From Sphaerothrix epifaneia (GTDB lineage Bacteria; Cyanobacteriota; Cyanobacteriia; Phormidesmidales; Phormidesmidaceae): a DNA stretch of 64,000 nucleotides. The notes under the pieces are model-generated. The model saw only the letters and a program-made list of their open reading frames with translations, was not told the origin of the DNA and searched no databases. A program made the position numbers and the translations under genes. Below, piece after piece: positions 57,858-64,000 of the stretch. Each line of letters starts with the position of its first letter. Positions within the stretch are counted from its first letter, which is position 1. Location of the stretch: positions 89,633-153,632 of the forward strand of contig NZ_JBHZOL010000071.1 in assembly GCF_042788235.1 (NCBI RefSeq), written 5' to 3'.

Positions 57858-59207
57858 ATGCGAGCTGCCTGGTTTTCCATTGCTGTGATTGCCAATACTG
57901 TAGCCCTGACCCTCGGTTTAGTTACCCTACGCTCATCAACCGCACTGGCTCCTAATGAATTGTCTTCTCACCCGCTGCTAGATCGAATCAAACAAGTAGA
58001 CTCACTCGATCAGCTCTATCAAATGCGCGATCGCCTCAATGTTGAATTGACGGCGTTGCCCAAACTACAGCGCCCTCAAGAAACAGGGGCGCTGTCACCT
58101 TACGTCGCGATCGCCCAATTGACCCAGCGCCTTTCTCGTCGCATTCGCCTAGAAGAAGAAGCCGAGGCTGATTACCGCCGCGCCCTTGAGCTAGCTGAGC
58201 AGGCTCTTCAAACTCGCCAAACAGGGCAGGCAACCCGGCAGGCTTTACAGCAAGAAGAATTTCTCTGGCAAGCAGCGATCGCCCAGCTTAACAGTATTCC
58301 AGCCGATTCAGTCATCACTGAGCAGGCTACCGCCAAAGCGCAAGAGTATCAGCAGATTGTTGAGGTTGTTGCCGACAAGGTCGATCAAGCCGAGTCCGGT
58401 TTTCTCCAAGAGATTGCCGCAGCAACAGACCGCCCAGAAGCTATTCGCATTACGCTTTGCCACATCGATGGCGAATGTCGCGATTTTCAGGGCGACGTAC
58501 CCCCGGCTAGTCCGGCTAGTCTGATTAAGCTTCCTATTGCAGTGGCCTTAATGCAAAAGGTCACTCAAGAAAACATTGATTTGGATAGCAAAATTTATAT
58601 TGATCCCGGCAATTTTACCGAAAATGCCAACGGAGCCAAAATCTTTGTCGATCGCGAGTACCCCTTGCGAGAAGTCATGGCTCGCATGATCAAAGAAAGC
58701 AACAACATTGCCACTAACCAGCTAATCGACTACATCGGACGAGACGCTATTAACCAAACCTTTCGCGATCGCGGTTTTAATACCTTGTTTGTAGACTACA
58801 AACTCGTAGGCGATTCTACTTATCCTGCCAACGCGGGTTCTATTCCTAACCGCATGACCGCCAACGAGCTGACCGAGATGATGCGGCAAATTTACCTATT
58901 TCAGCATCCCGGCGACGAAGAAATTTTAGACGCACTGGTGGGTCAATATGATTGGGAGTTTGGCTACGCCGCCATCAATGAACTCAACAACAAACGCGTC
59001 CACTGGATTGGAGAAAAGCTAGGGCAAAATTCTAAGGTTATTGGTACCGTGCTGGCCTTCAAGGTCGATGACGAGCGCTACATCATGACCGTTACTATTG
59101 ACTACAGCGCAAATCAGCGAGCGTTGCGAGACACGATCAAAGCTGTGATCAGCCACATTTTGCAAAAAGGGCACTTAGTACCAACAGGTCGTCAACTTAG
59201 CCCTTAA
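57858..59207 (+). CDS. Beta-lactamase-fold serine hydrolase, exported
   Basis: 449 aa. N-terminal hydrophobic helix (AVIANTVALTLGLVTL), a long helical segment (about 40-190) of coiled-coil type, then a beta-lactamase/transpeptidase-like domain: nucleophile motif SLIK (Ser221, Lys224) in PASPASLIKLPIAVAL, and SNN (281-283) in KESNNIATNQLI. The third motif, KTG in class A enzymes, appears as KLG (387-389) in WIGEKLGQNSKVIG. Family kin include class A beta-lactamase-like and PBP4-like proteins; physiological substrate unknown. GAGG 7 bp before ATG 57858. Confidence 0.85.
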   Translation: MRAAWFSIAVIANTVALTLGLVTLRSSTALAPNELSSHPLLDRIKQVDSLDQLYQMRDRLNVELTALPKLQRPQETGALSPYVAIAQLTQRLSRRIRLEEEAEADYRRALELAEQALQTRQTGQATRQALQQEEFLWQAAIAQLNSIPADSVITEQATAKAQEYQQIVEVVADKVDQAESGFLQEIAAATDRPEAIRITLCHIDGECRDFQGDVPPASPASLIKLPIAVALMQKVTQENIDLDSKIYIDPGNFTENANGAKIFVDREYPLREVMARMIKESNNIATNQLIDYIGRDAINQTFRDRGFNTLFVDYKLVGDSTYPANAGSIPNRMTANELTEMMRQIYLFQHPGDEEILDALVGQYDWEFGYAAINELNNKRVHWIGEKLGQNSKVIGTVLAFKVDDERYIMTVTIDYSANQRALRDTIKAVISHILQKGHLVPTGRQLSP

Positions 59208-59378
59208 TAGTACACATGAATGCCAAACCATCGCCTGTTGTCTCCGGCGATGTGTTTTGGCTGACATTTAAAACTCCGTCTGAAGATTTATATCTAATAC
59301 CTCTTGCAAACTGGCGCTCCCAGCTTCACACTTAAGATGAATGGGTCGGGATATGACTGGCAGTTTGAGAGGTTTTTT

Positions 59379-60668
59379 GTGAAAAGAGTATTATCGATCA
59401 TCTTGGGTGGAGGTGCCGGCACCCGCCTTTATCCCCTGACAAAATATCGGGCAAAACCCGCAGTTTCTCTGGCTGGTAAATATCGATTAATCGACATACC
59501 CGTCAGCAACTGTATTAACTCAGAAATTCTTAAAATTTATGTTTTAACCCAGTTCAACTCGGCATCGCTGAATCGGCATATCGCCAGAGCTTATAATTTC
59601 TCTCAGTTTAGCGACGGTTTTGTAGAAGTACTGGCCGCTCAGCAAACCCCCGAAAATCCAGGTTGGTTTCAGGGAACCGCTGACGCCGTCCGTAAATACC
59701 TATGGATGTTTGAGGCGTGGGATGTCGATGAATACCTCATCCTCTCTGGGGATCATCTTTACCGGATGGACTATCGCCTCTTTATTGAGCGCCACCGCAG
59801 CACCAACGCCGATATGACGCTTTCGGTTGTCCCAATCGGAGAAAAGCTAGCTTCTAGCTTTGGACTCATGAAGATCGATTCGACTGGACGAGTCGTCGAT
59901 TTTTCAGAAAAGCCTAAGGGAGATGCCTTGAGGCAAATGCAGGTAGATACCTCAACGTTGGGTTTAACCCCTGAGCAAGCCAGAGAGAAGCCCTACATTG
60001 CTTCGATGGGGATCTATGTGTTCAAGAAGCAAGTGCTGGTTGATTTACTGAAGCGCTCAATGGAGCAAACGGACTTCGGTAAGGAAATTATTCCAAATTC
60101 TTCTAAAGACTATAACGTTCAAGCTTATCTATTCGATGGTTATTGGGAAGATATTGGTACCATCGAAGCTTTTTATGATGCCAATTTGGCGCTTACTCAT
60201 CAACCCCAGCCCGCTTTCAGCTTCTATCACGAAGACGCTCCGATCTATACGCGATCGCGGTATCTTCCCCCCAGCAAGCTGCTAGATTGCCATGTCACTG
60301 AATCTATTATCGGTGAAGGCTGTATTCTAAAAAACTGCCGAGTTGAACACTCCGTTATTGGTCTACGGCAGCGCATTAGCTCCGACTGTGTGATTGAAAA
60401 TTCTTTGCTTATGGGTGCCGACTACTACGAACCCATGTCAGAGAGTAGCCAGCATCTAACGCGCGGCAAAATTCCAATGGGTATTGGCGAAGGAACCATT
60501 TTGCGACGCGCCATCGTGGATAAAAATGCCCGGATTGGTCGCAATGTCAAAATCGTCAATAAAGAAAATATTGAAGAAGCAGAGCGAGAAGATCTAGGGT
60601 TTTATATCCGCAGCGGTATCGTTGTGGTGCTGAAAAACGCCGTTATTCCAGATGGCATGATTATCTAA
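59379..60668 (+). CDS. glgC: Glucose-1-phosphate adenylyltransferase
   Basis: 429 aa from GTG 59379, picked because GAGAGG lies 6 bp upstream and the protein then starts VKRVLSIILGGGAGTRLYPL like other cyanobacterial GlgC; the frame is open another 75 bp upstream. Makes ADP-glucose for glycogen, the rate-setting step, activated by 3-phosphoglycerate. Seen: nucleotidyl-transferase motif GGGAGTRLYPLT, AKPAVSLAGKYRLIDIPVSN, DAVRKYLWMFEAW, LSGDHLYRMDY, SFGLMKIDSTGRVVDFSEKP, and the C-terminal left-handed beta-helix. Orphan gene. Confidence 0.96.
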   Translation: MKRVLSIILGGGAGTRLYPLTKYRAKPAVSLAGKYRLIDIPVSNCINSEILKIYVLTQFNSASLNRHIARAYNFSQFSDGFVEVLAAQQTPENPGWFQGTADAVRKYLWMFEAWDVDEYLILSGDHLYRMDYRLFIERHRSTNADMTLSVVPIGEKLASSFGLMKIDSTGRVVDFSEKPKGDALRQMQVDTSTLGLTPEQAREKPYIASMGIYVFKKQVLVDLLKRSMEQTDFGKEIIPNSSKDYNVQAYLFDGYWEDIGTIEAFYDANLALTHQPQPAFSFYHEDAPIYTRSRYLPPSKLLDCHVTESIIGEGCILKNCRVEHSVIGLRQRISSDCVIENSLLMGADYYEPMSESSQHLTRGKIPMGIGEGTILRRAIVDKNARIGRNVKIVNKENIEEAEREDLGFYIRSGIVVVLKNAVIPDGMII

Positions 60669-60725
60669 GCGTTAGCTGTTAACTGTAGTGGCATGACTTA
60701 CCACGCCACTACAGACAGCGGCAAA

Positions 60726-62786
60726 TTACCAAGGTCGCCAATCGTCCCAATTTTCGTTAAAGATTGAAGTGTTGGGGAAAGCAGTGGGATTACCGTTTTG
60801 GTTTAAACGCTGCTGTAAGCGCTCTAGCTGCGGTTCTTCCAAAGGCAAGTTATCGACCAGTTCATAAGGCAAAATGCCTTCATCAAGCACAAAGTCAATC
60901 GTCGTCCCGGCGGCAGCTCCTACCGACCATTCAAAGGAATGTACTCGATAAGCCGCGGCTGCAATTGTGCTAGTGGCAATACTTTTACCAGCTACTAACA
61001 GGTTGTCAACATTTTGCGGAATCATCGATCGCAGCGGAATCTGAGCTGGGTAAGCTTGCCCATGAGCTTGGCGCACACCAGCGCGTTCGGTGTTACCAGG
61101 GGCTTCGGGTGGAGAAGCGCTCATGCAGGGATGAAAGTCGATTGCGTATTGAGCAATTCCAACCGAGTCGGGGTAAATATGCGATCGCGATCGCCGTTCA
61201 ATTTGCTCTGGCGAAAGATTTTGTTCAATGGCTGCAATCGTATTTAACCCAGCCAGCGCCCGCCACAAATCTTGGTAAAGCTCTGGTGGCAAGTTTTGAT
61301 AATACTCTGCACGAAAATCTGCCCAAGAAAAATCAATTTCGTTGATGGCAAACCCTTCACGATAGCCATAGGCTGGTCGGCCAATAATTCGCCTCGCCTC
61401 TCGAATGTAAGGGTATTTCGACAAGCCGTGAGCTGTGCCCATAGGCGAATCAAAACCAGCTAGAAAACGATGATTAGGATGGGGTTGCTTGACGCCATCA
61501 CCAAGTTGAGAGTCAGTCGTACCCGCCACCAGCCAGTAGTAATAGCCATAGGCATTTTCTTCTCCGCGGCGTAGCGTTTCGGTGCGTAGCCCCCCCAGCC
61601 AGCCACCGGGTTCGAGCTGGCCAAGTTCTTGCAGTTGCTCTTCGGTATAAATCAAATTGTCTGCGGCGGTACCCGGACGATAGTCATTACCCCATGTCCA
61701 GTTTTGCATGGAGATGTCATTAGGTTGCGGCACAGCAACGCCAAAAATTTGGGCTTCAGGTCGAGGTTTAGGACTCCAAATCCGACGATACGTGAAAACA
61801 AAATCAAAGTAGTTAAAGTCTTCGCCGCGATCGCGCTCATAACTATAGTAAGGCTCGTATTGCGGATAGTAAGGCGGCATTGTCTGCGGCTGTGGCTCCG
61901 CCGTCTGCTCCATTGCAAACGTGTAGGTAAACCCTTGGGTACAGTAAGGATCTTGGCTGGTTACCGGAGAAGACGGATTGAGATAAGATCGCGGATCAAG
62001 CCCTACGCGCCAAGGCACATCAGCTAAGGCAATCACTTCGCCCGTTTCAGTCGCTTCTACCACATACCAATCCGCAGGGCCATTGCTTTCCGTGACTTGA
62101 GGAACAAACTGAATAATTTTTTTGCTGAGCAACGACGAATCTTCGTAGCTATAGGCATCTTCTATGACATAGGAAAGTGGATTGACATTCATCTGCACCG
62201 ACGCCGCAGCCGGACTGTGCTGAATAGCGATCGCACTTTCAATCATGCTGCCGTCGAGGCTAAGATCCAAATCTTTAACCACAGTCGCCGGAAACCACTT
62301 CAGGGTACCTTTACCCCGGCGGGCTGCATCGGCTAGCTGTCGCGACAAAATTGTATTAGCATCTTCAGGAATAAAACAAGAGACACTCACCCAACAGCTA
62401 CCGGGATTGAGAATCTTATAGAAACGCTCAATGCGATCGCGTAGCTCTTTGTATCCCCGAGAATAAAATAGCAGTTGACGCTGTCGCCTCGCTTCATCTA
62501 AAGCAGAAGTGCCTTGAGAAGTTAGCTGCCCTCCGACCCAGTCGGTAATTTCAGTCAAACATACGGTTCGCCCTGCCAGTAAGCTTTCATAAGCCGTCGC
62601 CGTACCCGCTAAGCCACCCCCCACAATCAAGACCTCGCACTCAACCGTCTCGTCTGGCAGACGAGGCAAGGTTTCTAAAATGGGGTTAGTTGATTGGGCT
62701 GAAGCAGAAGTGGTTGGGCAAAACGCTGTAGCGAAGACGATTGCCAATACTCCCGTCAGCTTCTTTCTGAAAGAATACTGAGTCAT
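60726..62786 (-). CDS. Exported FAD-dependent oxidoreductase
   Basis: 686 aa. Signal peptide to about residue 30 (LTGVLAIVFATAFCPTTSASA); it has FRKK but no twin-Arg motif. Then the FAD motif VECEVLIVGGGLAGTATAYE and WVGGQLTSQG, and in the C-terminal part AGKSIATSTIAAAAYRVHSF. This is the FAD_oxidored family, large flavoproteins of unknown substrate. Cofactor export without a Tat signal would be odd, so the flavin may be loaded outside the cytoplasm or the signal be read differently. ATG at 62786. Convergent with glgC, 57 bp away. Transcribed toward the end of glgC; no operon partner. Confidence 0.87.
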   Translation of the reverse strand: MTQYSFRKKLTGVLAIVFATAFCPTTSASAQSTNPILETLPRLPDETVECEVLIVGGGLAGTATAYESLLAGRTVCLTEITDWVGGQLTSQGTSALDEARRQRQLLFYSRGYKELRDRIERFYKILNPGSCWVSVSCFIPEDANTILSRQLADAARRGKGTLKWFPATVVKDLDLSLDGSMIESAIAIQHSPAAASVQMNVNPLSYVIEDAYSYEDSSLLSKKIIQFVPQVTESNGPADWYVVEATETGEVIALADVPWRVGLDPRSYLNPSSPVTSQDPYCTQGFTYTFAMEQTAEPQPQTMPPYYPQYEPYYSYERDRGEDFNYFDFVFTYRRIWSPKPRPEAQIFGVAVPQPNDISMQNWTWGNDYRPGTAADNLIYTEEQLQELGQLEPGGWLGGLRTETLRRGEENAYGYYYWLVAGTTDSQLGDGVKQPHPNHRFLAGFDSPMGTAHGLSKYPYIREARRIIGRPAYGYREGFAINEIDFSWADFRAEYYQNLPPELYQDLWRALAGLNTIAAIEQNLSPEQIERRSRSHIYPDSVGIAQYAIDFHPCMSASPPEAPGNTERAGVRQAHGQAYPAQIPLRSMIPQNVDNLLVAGKSIATSTIAAAAYRVHSFEWSVGAAAGTTIDFVLDEGILPYELVDNLPLEEPQLERLQQRLNQNGNPTAFPNTSIFNENWDDWRPW

Positions 62787-62905
62787 GTAGCTCTCATAAA
62801 CACGCTGTGACTAGCTTAAGCTATAGAAACCGCTAGTAGCCTGTGAAGATTTTCTATAAAAGGAATAGATTTCAACTAAGCTGTAAGCCATATTTTTGAT
62901 ACAAA

Positions 62906-62930
62906 AAAGCCCTGCACTAGGCAGGGCTTT
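62906..62930 (-). terminator. Terminator of the porin gene
   Basis: AAAGCCCTGC, loop ACTAG, GCAGGGCTTT: 10-bp stem with A/T flank, 38 bp past the porin stop; on the minus strand it is followed by a T-run. Confidence 0.85.
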
Positions 62931-62967
62931 GTCAGCTTATGCAGCTAAGTAGTACTGAGCTAGATTT

Positions 62968-64000
62968 CTAGAAGGTAAATAGCGCACGAATAGCCCCAAA
63001 CAGAGCTTCATCATCGTCGCCACCACCAAGACCTTGCAAATCACCGTCTAGGTAGATAACAGCAGGTGTAATGGTCAGGTACTCGCTGATAGGAATGCCA
63101 TAGTAGATCTCAGCATAAAACGGATCTTCACTATCGGGTATCCCTGCAATAGGACCGACATCACCAATCGCATTATCCGGTAGGATGCCTGCGTAAGCCC
63201 CTAACTCATCGCCTTCAGCAAAGAGATCGGGTAGAGCAATACCACCCATAAAGGAAGTATCGTCATTGTTATCATCATCTTCGTGATAAGCAAAGTAACC
63301 ACCTAAGATGAAGCGACCGAAGTCTAAGCTAAGTAGACCCCCATAGGTATCGGTGTAGTTTTCACCACCCTCGTTGCTACCGTGCATGTAAACGAGAGCC
63401 GCATCCAGGAAGCCATCGCTCAAAAAGCTAAGCTGACCGATGTAGCTTTGATCATTTGCACCAAAGATACCAATTTCAGGGTTAGAACCTTGAGCATCAT
63501 CAAAGGAATAACCAGCATCAAATACGATGCTATCAGTCAAAGCGATGCTAACGCCTAGACCAGCATTACCCCCCATGTCATAGTCGTAGAGAACAGGGCC
63601 ACCCATGTCAGCTACGCTAGCACCGTCAAAAGGAACGATGGTAGAGGTAACAAAGTCATCGGTCTTGATGCTGTTGGCTGCGACGATTACATCAATACGA
63701 TTGCCAACCGGGAAGAGATAGTAGAAGTCGTTAACACGGAACTGGTTGCTATTGTTACCAGCCGCATCTTCAAAACCAGTGAAGCCAATGTCTTGGCCTA
63801 AACCATCATCACCCGTACCGGTTTCAAAGCGAATCCGCAAGCGGTCTTCACCCGTGAAGCTGGTATCGAAGTTCAAGCGTGCCCGGGCGTTGAAGATAGT
63901 AGAGTCTTCAATATCGTTTCCACCGATTTCAGCAGTATCGAAGGGAACAACAACGTTAGCCGCAACTTCACCGCGCAATTTGGTGGTGGTGGAGAACTGG
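62968..64000 (-). CDS. Iron-uptake porin (Som/OprB-type), 5'-truncated by window edge
   Basis: Only the C-terminal part, about 344 residues, lies here; the frame continues past base 64000, reading FSTTTKLRGEVAANVVVPFD, the start of the beta-barrel in cyanobacterial S-layer-homology porins. Seen: FNARARLNFDTSFTGEDRLR, DFYYLFPVGNRIDVIVAANS, FDAGYSFDDAQG, LSFLSDGFLDAALVYMHG, GGYFAYHEDDD, PFYAEIYYGIPISEYLTITP, and the end ALFGAIRALFTF with a C-terminal Phe as usual for outer-membrane barrels. The N-terminal SLH domain and coiled coil are expected upstream, outside the window. Moves inorganic ions, especially iron. Confidence 0.9.
   Translation of the reverse strand, partial: QFSTTTKLRGEVAANVVVPFDTAEIGGNDIEDSTIFNARARLNFDTSFTGEDRLRIRFETGTGDDGLGQDIGFTGFEDAAGNNSNQFRVNDFYYLFPVGNRIDVIVAANSIKTDDFVTSTIVPFDGASVADMGGPVLYDYDMGGNAGLGVSIALTDSIVFDAGYSFDDAQGSNPEIGIFGANDQSYIGQLSFLSDGFLDAALVYMHGSNEGGENYTDTYGGLLSLDFGRFILGGYFAYHEDDDNNDDTSFMGGIALPDLFAEGDELGAYAGILPDNAIGDVGPIAGIPDSEDPFYAEIYYGIPISEYLTITPAVIYLDGDLQGLGGGDDDEALFGAIRALFTF

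Overview
The window is chromosomal DNA from a cyanobacterium. Evidence: the HIP1 octamer GCGATCGC recurs throughout genes and spacers. There are cyanobacterial signature genes: cytochrome c6, carboxysomal-type beta-carbonic anhydrase, a Psb28-family PSII assembly factor, the ferredoxin-dependent divinyl chlorophyllide reductase BciB, an Atx1 copper chaperone, GlgC and an iron-uptake (Som/OprB-type) porin. There are also small families largely confined to cyanobacteria (DUF4278, DUF4359, low-complexity-tail membrane protein). Base composition is near 50% GC. I cannot place the species; a thylakoid-bearing, possibly Leptolyngbya-like lineage fits but is inference. No tRNA, rRNA, CRISPR array, prophage or complete insertion sequence was seen.

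Layout. 1-6.2 kb: truncated methyltransferase, carbonic anhydrase, a secreted mini-protein made of three tandem 16-residue repeats, a lipoprotein, a DM13 protein, and a 1-kb gene-free stretch. 6.2-12.5 kb: a run of plus-strand metabolic genes (solitary DNA methyltransferase, rlmH, CYTH phosphatase, HAD phosphatase, MFS carrier, petJ, TPR protein) punctuated by three copies, two full and one end-only, of a MITE with 17-bp terminal inverted repeats. 12.5-21 kb: copper chaperone, DUF4359, then a minus-strand operon of NarL-type sensor kinase, regulator, RND adaptor and RND pump, divergent from a Spy/CpxP-like periplasmic protein. 21-33 kb: hydrolase, channel-like membrane protein, then the translation/transcription operon rimP-nusA-ylxR-infB preceded by a terminator-like leader hairpin and followed by a low-complexity-tail membrane protein. 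33-38 kb: an ECF-type importer (S-T-AA') and a PAS histidine kinase. 38-49 kb: fabG, thioredoxin, a degenerate-looking nucleotidyl cyclase overlapped by folK (TTG start), NUDIX hydrolase, very small genes, photolyase, a vitamin K-dependent carboxylase homologue, an Asp-rich SLH protein, an epimerase and psb28. 49-64 kb: bciB coupled to an OmpR-type regulator, a zinc-ribbon/kinase/WD40 protein, ureA and ureB separated by an S41 peptidase, gatA, a beta-lactamase-fold serine hydrolase, glgC, an exported flavoprotein and the partial porin.

The most notable unexplained structure is a dispersed family of imperfect palindromic repeats of about 75-110 bp: I aligned twelve copies by eye, in both orientations, nearly all between genes, with an inner AGAAAAGCTTTTCT-like palindrome and TATAGC/GCTATA-like ends. 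Other points of interest are the MITE family, the peptidase gene translationally coupled inside the urease structural genes, the tandem-repeat secreted peptide, a stand-alone PCP-reductase domain protein, and the kinase/regulator/RND/Spy module.

Start codons were re-chosen where a Shine-Dalgarno sequence, family length or overlap pointed to an internal start; each case is stated in the entry. All assignments are by reading motifs; no database search was possible.
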